Below, in pieces: positions 14,794 to 22,369 of a stretch of 22,369 nucleotides of DNA. This DNA comes from Anammoximicrobium sp032229885. Its GTDB lineage: Bacteria; Planctomycetota; Planctomycetia; Pirellulales; Pirellulaceae. A program made the translations under genes and the position numbers. The DNA lies in assembly GCA_032229885.1 (NCBI GenBank), contig JAVYAJ010000147.1:1-22369 (forward strand). Direction: 5' to 3'. The notes under the pieces were generated by a model. The model was not told the DNA's origin and did not search any database. It was given only the letters and a program-made list of their open reading frames with translations. The first letter of the stretch is position 1. Each line of letters opens with the position of its first letter.

Positions 14794-14930
14794 TTTCTCC
14801 GTGCCTCTGTGGCTCCGTGAGATATTCTTATCCTGGAAGACAACCCGCGCAATCGAGCGGAACGCCGATTCAGAGGTACATGGCCGCCCAGTCGTGCTTA
14901 GGCTCTCACGGAGGCGCGGAGACACGGAGC
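14794..14930. repeat. CTCCGTG-type imperfect inverted repeat
   Basis: The arm at 14794-14822 and the arm at 14904-14930 are reverse complements over about 26 bases with four mismatches, and lie about 80 bp apart. Each arm itself contains two CTCCGTG (or complementary) heptamers. The pair could form a long hairpin. It differs in sequence from the miniature elements on both sides. Confidence 0.7.
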
Positions 14931-15012
14931 AGGATGCGCAGCTTGTCGTCTGCGATAAACGCTCGCCCGTCGGTGATTGCTGCCCGGCCGAAGGCCGCCA
15001 AGTGCATAGGTG

Positions 15013-15105
15013 TCGTTCGAGAAATACTTGTTTGATATCCCGCGCGCGTTCGGTGAGTAATCAGGGCGATGCGGTGCAAAGTGCGACTGTTTGTTTCTCG
15101 AACGA
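15013..15105 (+). repeat. Miniature inverted-repeat element, copy 2
   Basis: Same orientation as copy 1 and 332 bp to its right. The terminal repeats TCGTTCGAGAAA (15013-15024) and TTTCTCGAACGA (15094-15105) are perfect over 12 bp. The inner CGCAC of copy 1 reads CGCGC here, which still pairs with GTGCG through one G-U, so the fold is kept while the sequence drifts. Confidence 0.8.
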
Positions 15106-15231
15106 TGCTTAGTTCGTCAGGTCACGGGCGCTGGCCCGCGTCAGGGGGGCAATCCGCAACAATCGCGGAAGGAGCTGTTTTGTCCGTTTCTTCGGTGCGA
15201 CGGGAATTTTTCGATTTTTTCGAAAAAAAAC

Positions 15232-15260
15232 TTGCAAACGCTATTGACATCCGCTCTAAT
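15232..15260 (+). promoter_or_regulatory. Candidate promoter of the giant surface-protein gene
   Basis: TTGCAA (15232-15237) and TCTAAT (15255-15260) are 17 bp apart, four and five of six consensus matches. Directly upstream is an AT-rich stretch with the palindrome TTTTTTCGAAAAAA (about 15215-15228), which could act as an UP element. The leader would be about 115 nt. Confidence 0.45.
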
Positions 15261-15382
15261 GCTTGTCTGCAACCCGTTGGACGCTGCGGAGTCGCGGTCT
15301 CTTCCCCGCCGGCGACGATGGGTTGCGAGGTCCTTTTCGGGTCGCTCGCGCCACGCGCTCTTTTCCTTGCGAGGCCGTTGTG

Positions 15383-18300
15383 ATGCGTACGCTCGGGAGC
15401 GCCATCGCCCGCGGATCGTCGAAGAAACCTCGTTCTCGTAAGCGAGGCGTCGATGAACGCAAGCGTCGTAAAGCCCGCCTTCAAGCTCGACGTCAAGCTC
15501 GACGTCAGTTGGTCGAGCAGCTCGAGCGGCGAGACCATCCGGGCAGCTTCTTGCTGGCGACGCCGATTCTGCCGTTGGGAGATCGCGCCGATGACGACGA
15601 TCCGCTAACCCGCCAGTTGCCGCGAAGCAGTTCGACTGACGGGACGGAACGGCCGCTCGGTGCGCGTCCCGGGACGCCTCGTTCTCCGCATCAGCGTCAG
15701 GCTCATCAGCATGAGCCTCATCAGCGTCAGCCGCGTCGAACGCCCGTGTTGGCTCGTCCTTCGAGCGACGGTTCTTTTTCCGGTTTTGAACGAATCGATC
15801 ATCGGCCACAATCGCTCGAAGGCGTTAGCTCTGCGTTGGACTTCGATGCCCTGCAATCCGATCCGGTTCCCTCGATCTTTGATGCTATTTCAACGAATCG
15901 AGTCGGTGTTTTCAGCGGGCCTGCCGGCGCTTCGGGAGGTCAAGCTGAAGTCGGGAACGGCTTTGTTTCTTTGCCCGGTCTCGGTGCGACCGGCGCCGGC
16001 GGCGCCGCGGGCGATGCCGGACCGCGGCGATCACCCGCTGGCCAGCCTAGCGGTTTCCAGGGCTCCGTTTCAACGCCTGCGCCGCTGACGGATCCGACAG
16101 GTGGCCGAGGCGCGGGCGGCGGCGAGGACAGTCCGACAGCCGAGATGGTTGTGGATGAAACGAGCGGCGCAGCCACTCGCGGCGCCGTCGGTTCGTCGCC
16201 GACTGAATCGATCGCCCCGGACGCAGGCCCCTTCGCCGTTGCTGACCACGTCGTTGCTGACCTCGCCGTGCCTGACGCCGCCGTGTCGCTCTTGTCCGAC
16301 GCGCCCGTTGCGGCGACGATCTCTCTGGAAGCCTTTCGGCTCAATGATGCCCAGTTGTTTGTCACGGGAAATGTCGAGATTCCATCTGGAAGTTACGCAT
16401 CGTTCAACGTCGCGTTTTTTCGTGGCGAGGATGATTCCAGCCTCGGAATCACCAACATGCGGCGCTTTGCCACGGAGTCGACGTTCAATATCATCCTGCC
16501 GGACCCGACTGGCGCCTCTTCGATCTGGGCCCAGTTGACCGCGACCGACGCGGGGCAGGTTGCCCGCACGGCTGTCCAGGAGGTGATCGCGGGCCCTGAC
16601 AGCGATGGCGATGGGATCAGCGATGCAATCGAACGGCGGTTTGCGTCTGGTGGCGACGCCAACGGCGATGGGATTCCCGATTGGCAACAGAACACGGTTG
16701 CCATCGTTCCCGATGCTCGTTCGGGCCAGTTTGTGACGCTCGAGTCAGACCGCTACCCTCTGGCCAACGTGCGCCCCGTGCCGATCGTGCAAGATTCTTT
16801 TGAATCGCGCAGGCTGCCGTTCGGTTTGTTCGCCTTTGACGTGATCGATGCTGCGCCGGGTGAAATTGCCCAGGTCGATATCACGCTGCCGGCCGAGGTG
16901 GAGGCCCATCAATACTTCAAGCAAGACGCTTGGGGCAATCTGGTCCCGTTCTCCTTCAATGGCCAGACCGGAGCCATCGTCGACGGCAATCAAATCCACT
17001 TGTTCCTGCAGGATGGGGGGCGGGGTGACGCGGACCGAACTGCCGATGGCGTTATCCGTGATCCGGGAGCGCCGTCCGCCGGGGTCCTGAGCGTCGCGCC
17101 GGGCAGGCCACACCCGCTGGATGGCTGGAACGTCGCGCAATACGGCGGCAGCGGCGCGGGCGCGGGGACCGTAGTCGCGGAACACGGCGACCTGGTATTG
17201 AAAGAGGGCAACTCGTTCTTGGTCGAAGCGCGTCGCGAGGTCGTGATTCCCAACTATCCGTCGGTGCTCGAGTTGGCTTACCAGGGTGTGTTCGACACGA
17301 GCAACGGCTTCATCAACGATGCCTTCGAAGTGGCGCTGTTGGCGGCCGACGGATACAGCGTCGTTCCCACGATCCGCCACGGTCGCGATTCATTCTTCAA
17401 TCGAACCGAAGGCGAGACGGCGGCGTTGGGCGACCAGACGATCCACCAGCCGGACGTTGGGCCGGGATTGGTCGCCGGCGTCGTCCAACTGGATATCTCC
17501 GAGTTGCTTCCCGGCTCGACCTACACGTTGGTCCTGCGGTTGGTCAACAACGACGGGGATGCCGGCACGGAATTTCGGTTGCTGTCCGACCAGCTTGCCC
17601 TGAACATGTCGCCGATCGCCGGCGATGAAGGCGGGTCGGTTTCCCTGCTGGCGACGCTGCCGGGCATCGGCACGACCGTTGGCTACGCGGCAACGATCGA
17701 CTGGGGCGACGGGACGGACGTCGAAGCCGCGTCGTTGGATCTGATCGGCGATACGCTGCGGATAGATGGCGATCACGTCTATGCGGACGACGATACCGAG
17801 GACTACGAGGTCACGGTAAAGCTGTTCTACGACAGCGTCGAATTCCTCAGCCAAAGCACGAGCGCCACGATTGAGAACGTCGCGCCGGTGCTGGGCTTCA
17901 TTCAAGACGTGGCCGTCAATATCGAAGAGCAGCCCGCCGGCCAGGAACGGCGGGTTTCGTTTTCGACGACCTTCAGCGATGTCGGCCTGCTGGACACGCA
18001 CACGTATCAGATTGATTGGGGCGACGGCACGTCGGCATCGGGCGCGTTGACGACCGTGTCGGGCAGCGGAACGGTCGGGGGTACGAAGGACTATGCCGCC
18101 AACGGAACCTACGTGGTAACGGTAACCGTCAGCGACAACGACGGCGGGATTGCCCGGCAGAGTTTTGTCGCCTACGTGTCGGGCGATATCGTCGCGATCT
18201 CCGAAGATTCGTATGTCGAGCTTGACCTGGCCGGCCTCGAGGTCGAGGCTGGCTACAACAATGAACTGGGAATGTTCATTACCGAGGACGCTCTCGGCAC

Positions 18301-21300
18301 GATCCGCGACGCCAGTGGCGACCCCTTGCTGCCGGGCGATCCCGGCTACGCCTTCGCGGCGATCACCCATTCCAGCAGCCGCGTGATCCTGCCTCGGGCG
18401 TACATGGCCGAGACCAAAAACATGTCCGGTCCATCGCGCGAGGCGAGGAATTACCGGATTTTGGTCGAGGAAGGCTCGTTCGTCGCCTTTTACGCGATCC
18501 AGGATCAAACGACCGAGTGGTGGATCGCCAACAACCCCAACAACGTCATCAATCCATCCAACTACAAACAAGTCGCCTTCTTTACCGCTCGCGAGGCCAA
18601 TCCGGACGACGGGTATTCCCACTTCCGCATCAGCACCTTGCCCGACGGGGGGTTGCGGTACGGACACGAAGATCTGCTGCGAGGGATCTACAACGTCCCT
18701 GGGCAGAACTCGGATGAGGATTACGACGATCTGAATTTCACGATTCGGATCAACCCTATCTCGCAGTCCTCGACGCCGAAGTTCTATGTCGACAACGGCG
18801 CCGCGGATAGCCAATTGTTCTTCTACAACGAACAAGGGCATGCGGTTCAGGGCGCCCAAGAGCTGGCGTCCGCCAACAGCCACTCGATGGGCTTGACCAG
18901 CGATTATCAGGGCGCTTCGGTCTGGGCGATCGATCAAAACCGCTCGATCTACCAGTACACGTACGATCCCGAACAACATGATCTGGCGTCGGCGGCGGTC
19001 TGGACCCCTAAGACCGCCACGGGCGGCAATCTGGTCGAGCCGACCGACATCGGGACCGATGGCGACGGGATTTGGGTTGTCGACAAGAACGGCGCCAGCA
19101 GCCGCATCTACTACTATGCGAGCGCTGCCTCGATCACGCCCAGCGGCGACGTGGACGCGACGTCGTCTTTCGCTCTGCACAACCAAAACACGGATCCCAG
19201 CGGTCTGGCGGTCGACGACCAACGGGCTTTCGTCACGGACCTTTCCCGACGCGAGATGTTCGTCTACTCGCGGGCGACCGGCGCCTACCTCGGCCGATGG
19301 AGCCTCGATCCGGGCAACACCACGCCGACCGACGTGACAACCGAACCGACCGGGCCGGGCACGTTCAGCAATCATCTGTACGTCGTGGACAAAAGCCGCG
19401 GCGAGGTGTTCGTTTACCCCAATTCGACCGGGTGGATCGACAACGGCAATGCAACGAACGCCACCCTGTTGCCGAAGAATTCGACCTGGAAATATCTGGT
19501 GACCAATCAGGCCCCGGCGGCTGATTGGCGCACGGCTGCGTATGACGCCTCGGGTTGGGCGACGGGACAAGCCCCGCTTGGGTATGGCACGACCGTCGAC
19601 ACGGAAATCGGTTTTGGCGGCAATGCCAACAACAAGAACCGCACCACCTATTTTCGCACCGAGTTCAATGTCACGGAGGAAGATTACAGCGGTGTGACGC
19701 TGTCCTTGCGCCGGGACGATGGGGCCGTGGTTTATATCAACGGCGTCGAAGTGGCCCGCCACAATATGCCGTTCGGCGACGTGGACTACGACACGGCGAG
19801 CCGGGGAAACAACACCGATGTCACGTCCTACCACAACATCAAGATCAGTCCCGCCGCGCTGGCGTATGGCGACAATGTGATCGCGGTGGAGATTCACAAG
19901 TGGACAACCAGCGGTTCGTCCAGCAATCAGTTGATCATGGACGCGGAGTTGAAAACGTATGTCGCTCCGTTCCGCACGGCTTCGACGGTCTTTTCCCTGC
20001 AAGTCGAAAAGCAGGCCAATGGCGACACCATCTCGCTGAATCCGCTGCCCGAAGGGATCGCCGACCCTCCGGACGTGCAGGTGTTTGCCCCGGCGGCCGA
20101 TTCCACCGTCGCCTCGGGCGCGACCTTGCTGGTCACCGGCCAGGCGCTGCCGGACACGGCCCCCGTCAGCGCGATAACGGTCAATGGCCGTCCGGTCGAC
20201 GCGATCGATGCGTCCGGTAATTTCTTTGCCGCGATCCACGCTGCGTCCGGACCGCAGACGGTGCAGGTCGTCGCGCGGGATCTGGCCCAGGCGTCGTCGT
20301 CCGTCCAAGTCGCCTTCGCCGAGGTCGAGCGACAGGCGCGGGACGGGATTGATTTTTCGGTTGTTCATCCGGCCGCGTCCGTGGGTGTCTCGGCAGAGTA
20401 CGCGCAGACCTCGTTTAACGAACGCACCGATTCGCTGTACGCCGACGCGCGTTTGGTCAATGGCGGCACGTTTTCGCTGCGAGGGCCTGTTTTGGTGGGG
20501 ATCACGAACATCAGCCACCCGCTGGTCAGCTTCGCCGGCGGGGATGGATTTACGCCGGGCGGAATCCCCTATCTGGACGTAACCGATTTCATCAGCGAGG
20601 GAGAACTGGGTCCGGGCGCCAACAGCGATGTTTTCTCGCTGCGATTTCACAATCCCCAGCGCGTGCCATTCACTTATGACTTGGTCCTGTTCGGCGCCGC
20701 CAACCGGCCCCCGGCGTTCGTCACGCCACCGCGAGTCGAGGTGGTTGCCGGCAAGTTGTACGATTACGCCTCGGATGCGTTTGACCCGGATGGCGACGCG
20801 CTGACGTATCGGCTGGCGATCGGACCGGAGGATATGACGATCGATCCCCAGACCGGGGCAATCGATTGGCAAACCGGATCCGGCGACGCGGGCAACCATT
20901 CCGTGTTGATCGAGGCTTCCGATGGGCGCGGCGGGGTTGGCCAGCAACGATTTGTGATCAGCGTCCTGGACCAGGCGGCGAATCGCCCGCCCCGCTTCGT
21001 TTCTACGCCGGTGATCGATGCCTATGTGAATCAAGAGTATCAGTACCCGTCATTGGCAATCGACCCGGACGACGACGACTTGACGTATTCGCTGATCGAT
21101 GGTCCCTCGGGAATGACGATCGACGCGGAAACGGGCGAGATCGTCTGGACTCCGCCGCCGGAATTGGTGGGACAAACAGTCGGCGTGACCATCCAAGCGG
21201 ACGACGGCCACAGTTCCGGCAGCGCTGGCGTCGCCGAACAAACCTACTTGATTTACGTTCATCCACAACCGGGAAATGCGCCTCCGGTCATCATCAGCCG

Positions 21301-22369
21301 TCCTCGTTTGACCCACGTGACGCCCGACTTTGTCGGCCCCGCGTCGGGCGACGTCGAGCCGCTGGTCATCAATTTGGAATTGGGCGAAGGGCAAATCCAC
21401 TCTCAAACCGTGTCGATCACGTTGCCGCCGCCGGGATCCGGGGGTGGCTCGGGATTCGCGGACATCATCCTGATCGTCGATGAATCCGGTTCGATGATGG
21501 AACACGCTTGGATCGCCGACATGGTCCAAGACCTGGATGATGCCCTGTTGGACGTCGGGATCGGGACCGCGACGGGATTCGAGAATCGGTTTGGCTTGGT
21601 TGGTTTCGGCGCCTACAATCCCGCCCCTCGTTCGATCCCGGTCGGCGCTGGCAACGCGCTTTTCGGCGGCAGTCAAGATCTGGCTGCTAAAGTCAATCAA
21701 CTGGATGTTTCCGGCGGTACCGAAGACGGATACGCCGGAATCATGTTCGCGCTTTCCAATTATACGTTCCGCGAAGACGCGGCAGTGAATCTGATTCTGC
21801 TGACCGACGAGGACCGGGATGGCATCAATTGGGGAGGCGGGCAGACGTACCAGGATGTGTTGGACGAGCTGGACCAGTACGGCGCGATGTTGAATGTCAT
21901 CGTCGACGCCCAATTCGCGATACCACCGAGGCTGGTCGCGAGATTAGGCGGCTCGGCGACACTCAACGCGGGAAACAACCTGTCGCTGAACACCAGCGGA
22001 ACCGCGGCGCCGTCCGGTCGCACCATCGCCAGTTATAGTTGGGATTTGGACGGTGATGGAACTTTTGGCGATGGCAGCTACACCGCCAGTTCGCTGAATA
22101 TTCCTTGGGCGACCCTGGCCAGCAACTACGGCTTTGAACCGGAGGGCAGCTACGTCGTGGCGGTGAAAGTCACCGATAACATGGGCGCCTCGGATGTGGC
22201 CACGTTTGCCGTGAACGTCCGCCACACCAGCCTGCCCGAAGCGCGGATCGGCGGCGACGCCACGATCTCGGTCGGAAACAGTCTCTCGCTGAATGCCTTC
22301 GGATCGAACGATCCCGATGGCGGCTCGATCACCGCCTATACCTGGGATCTGGACGACGATGGTGTCTTC
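15383..22369 (+). CDS. Giant multi-domain surface protein, 3' end outside the window
   Basis: The frame is open from the ATG at 15383 (GAGG eight bases upstream, in-frame stop at 15257) to the right edge, 2329 codons. The very basic head (residues 14-50) ends in VEQLERRD followed by FLLA, resembling a divergent LEPR-XLL sorting motif of planctomycetes. Domains in order: Ca-binding-like DSDGDG/NGDGIPD and a choice-of-anchor U domain (about 405-566); two PKD domains with IDWGDGT (about 753-930); a DUF4114-like domain (about 933-1127); an NHL-like propeller (about 1140-1353); a beta-sandwich with RDDGAVVYINGVEVAR (about 1365-1526); a glucodextranase-B-like domain (about 1563-1646); two putative-Ig/cadherin-like domains (about 1775-1963); a von Willebrand A domain with the MIDAS motif DESGSM (about 2025-2173); and further PKD domains with WDLDGDG and WDLDDDG up to the edge. 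Likely a cell-surface adhesion or matrix protein; function is inferred from domains only. Confidence 0.9.
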   Translation, partial: MRTLGSAIARGSSKKPRSRKRGVDERKRRKARLQARRQARRQLVEQLERRDHPGSFLLATPILPLGDRADDDDPLTRQLPRSSSTDGTERPLGARPGTPRSPHQRQAHQHEPHQRQPRRTPVLARPSSDGSFSGFERIDHRPQSLEGVSSALDFDALQSDPVPSIFDAISTNRVGVFSGPAGASGGQAEVGNGFVSLPGLGATGAGGAAGDAGPRRSPAGQPSGFQGSVSTPAPLTDPTGGRGAGGGEDSPTAEMVVDETSGAATRGAVGSSPTESIAPDAGPFAVADHVVADLAVPDAAVSLLSDAPVAATISLEAFRLNDAQLFVTGNVEIPSGSYASFNVAFFRGEDDSSLGITNMRRFATESTFNIILPDPTGASSIWAQLTATDAGQVARTAVQEVIAGPDSDGDGISDAIERRFASGGDANGDGIPDWQQNTVAIVPDARSGQFVTLESDRYPLANVRPVPIVQDSFESRRLPFGLFAFDVIDAAPGEIAQVDITLPAEVEAHQYFKQDAWGNLVPFSFNGQTGAIVDGNQIHLFLQDGGRGDADRTADGVIRDPGAPSAGVLSVAPGRPHPLDGWNVAQYGGSGAGAGTVVAEHGDLVLKEGNSFLVEARREVVIPNYPSVLELAYQGVFDTSNGFINDAFEVALLAADGYSVVPTIRHGRDSFFNRTEGETAALGDQTIHQPDVGPGLVAGVVQLDISELLPGSTYTLVLRLVNNDGDAGTEFRLLSDQLALNMSPIAGDEGGSVSLLATLPGIGTTVGYAATIDWGDGTDVEAASLDLIGDTLRIDGDHVYADDDTEDYEVTVKLFYDSVEFLSQSTSATIENVAPVLGFIQDVAVNIEEQPAGQERRVSFSTTFSDVGLLDTHTYQIDWGDGTSASGALTTVSGSGTVGGTKDYAANGTYVVTVTVSDNDGGIARQSFVAYVSGDIVAISEDSYVELDLAGLEVEAGYNNELGMFITEDALGTIRDASGDPLLPGDPGYAFAAITHSSSRVILPRAYMAETKNMSGPSREARNYRILVEEGSFVAFYAIQDQTTEWWIANNPNNVINPSNYKQVAFFTAREANPDDGYSHFRISTLPDGGLRYGHEDLLRGIYNVPGQNSDEDYDDLNFTIRINPISQSSTPKFYVDNGAADSQLFFYNEQGHAVQGAQELASANSHSMGLTSDYQGASVWAIDQNRSIYQYTYDPEQHDLASAAVWTPKTATGGNLVEPTDIGTDGDGIWVVDKNGASSRIYYYASAASITPSGDVDATSSFALHNQNTDPSGLAVDDQRAFVTDLSRREMFVYSRATGAYLGRWSLDPGNTTPTDVTTEPTGPGTFSNHLYVVDKSRGEVFVYPNSTGWIDNGNATNATLLPKNSTWKYLVTNQAPAADWRTAAYDASGWATGQAPLGYGTTVDTEIGFGGNANNKNRTTYFRTEFNVTEEDYSGVTLSLRRDDGAVVYINGVEVARHNMPFGDVDYDTASRGNNTDVTSYHNIKISPAALAYGDNVIAVEIHKWTTSGSSSNQLIMDAELKTYVAPFRTASTVFSLQVEKQANGDTISLNPLPEGIADPPDVQVFAPAADSTVASGATLLVTGQALPDTAPVSAITVNGRPVDAIDASGNFFAAIHAASGPQTVQVVARDLAQASSSVQVAFAEVERQARDGIDFSVVHPAASVGVSAEYAQTSFNERTDSLYADARLVNGGTFSLRGPVLVGITNISHPLVSFAGGDGFTPGGIPYLDVTDFISEGELGPGANSDVFSLRFHNPQRVPFTYDLVLFGAANRPPAFVTPPRVEVVAGKLYDYASDAFDPDGDALTYRLAIGPEDMTIDPQTGAIDWQTGSGDAGNHSVLIEASDGRGGVGQQRFVISVLDQAANRPPRFVSTPVIDAYVNQEYQYPSLAIDPDDDDLTYSLIDGPSGMTIDAETGEIVWTPPPELVGQTVGVTIQADDGHSSGSAGVAEQTYLIYVHPQPGNAPPVIISRPRLTHVTPDFVGPASGDVEPLVINLELGEGQIHSQTVSITLPPPGSGGGSGFADIILIVDESGSMMEHAWIADMVQDLDDALLDVGIGTATGFENRFGLVGFGAYNPAPRSIPVGAGNALFGGSQDLAAKVNQLDVSGGTEDGYAGIMFALSNYTFREDAAVNLILLTDEDRDGINWGGGQTYQDVLDELDQYGAMLNVIVDAQFAIPPRLVARLGGSATLNAGNNLSLNTSGTAAPSGRTIASYSWDLDGDGTFGDGSYTASSLNIPWATLASNYGFEPEGSYVVAVKVTDNMGASDVATFAVNVRHTSLPEARIGGDATISVGNSLSLNAFGSNDPDGGSITAYTWDLDDDGVF
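15482..15730 (+). repeat. Short in-frame repeats in the head of the giant gene
   Basis: Two adjoining copies of CAAGCTCGACGT (15482-15505) encode the QARR-type arginine-rich stretch. Further on, two identical CATCAGCGTCAG copies (15689-15700, 15719-15730) flank a GCTCAT/ATGAGC palindrome and encode an HQRQ-A-HQHE-P-HQRQ stretch. The repeats keep the frame, so they look like slippage-made length variation in a low-complexity linker. Confidence 0.6.

Larger units (their letters stand above)
14320..15382. other. 1-kb repeat-bearing region without a credible gene
   Basis: This stretch separates the divergent GH32 and giant surface-protein genes. Short open frames exist in several registers, but none has a ribosome site together with protein-like composition. 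It carries two copies of a roughly 90-bp inverted-repeat element (14591-14680, 15013-15105), a separate CTCCGTG-based inverted repeat (14794-14930), and an AT-rich patch with a promoter-like pair just before the surface-protein gene. The GH32 promoter should also lie here but was not identified with confidence. Confidence 0.65.

Noticed and set aside
14320..14925. N-terminal extension of the GH32 gene by 202 codons
   Set aside because: The extension runs through the miniature repeat and CTCCGTG arms and is not protein-like. The ATG at 14319 has a ribosome site and opens a signal peptide.
14591..15105. A CRISPR array or an insertion sequence
   Set aside because: There are only two repeat copies, 332 bp apart, with no regular spacers and no transposase or cas gene.
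15244..15262. TTGACA at 15244 as the -35 of the giant gene
   Set aside because: The nearest -10-like hexamer is only about 7 bp away. The overlapping TTGCAA-N17-TCTAAT pair has correct spacing.
17390..21034. A 1214-residue open frame on the minus strand
   Set aside because: It is antisense to the giant surface protein, whose plus-strand frame shows recognisable domains throughout. The minus frame is a by-product of GC-rich third positions: Arg/Asp/Gly/Val-rich, no signal, no domain, no ribosome site.

Overview
This GC-rich window holds nine protein-coding genes. They look like genes of a planctomycete, probably of the Pirellulales kind; this is inferred from gene content, not from a marker gene. 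The pointers are a Ser/Thr kinase fused through one membrane helix to a long extracytoplasmic part, a Tat-exported Gfo/Idh/MocA oxidoreductase, a DUF6807 ('PmoA-like') protein, an exported fructan hydrolase, and a giant multi-domain surface protein. No rRNA, tRNA, CRISPR array, transposase or phage gene was seen.

Layout, left to right. (1) The left edge has a 24-bp tandem repeat running into the stop codon of a minus-strand membrane protein (72-1217), which is a pore-less voltage-sensor domain with a C-terminal coiled coil. Upstream on the same strand is an exported AbgB-like M20 amidohydrolase (1350-2933). (2) A divergent intergenic region leads to a plus-strand exported DUF6807 protein (3362-4681). 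It converges on a minus-strand Tat-exported oxidoreductase (4898-6223), and a three-way-junction palindrome lies between the two. (3) A 1040-residue transmembrane kinase (6394-9516) and an exported endonuclease/exonuclease/phosphatase-family protein (9892-10695) follow on the minus strand, then plus-strand queA (11029-12075). (4) queA converges on a secreted GH32 fructan hydrolase (12178-14319). (5) About 1 kb without a credible gene carries two copies of a miniature inverted-repeat element and a second, unrelated inverted repeat. (6) A giant surface protein starts at 15383 and is still open at the right edge, at least 2329 codons.

Functionally most of the window points to carbohydrate or peptide scavenging and to the cell envelope. 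The GH32 enzyme, M20 hydrolase, DUF6807 protein, oxidoreductase and phosphodiesterase-like enzyme all carry export signals. queA is a housekeeping tRNA-modification gene standing alone. Nothing supports a single operon across the window; gene pairs are separated by more than 100 bp and strands alternate.

The observations most worth a second look are the voltage sensor without a pore (eight arginines at exact three-residue spacing plus the acidic and aromatic residues expected of a charge-transfer centre), the folded palindrome at 4786-4854, the paired miniature elements at 14591-14680 and 15013-15105, and the composition of the giant surface protein.
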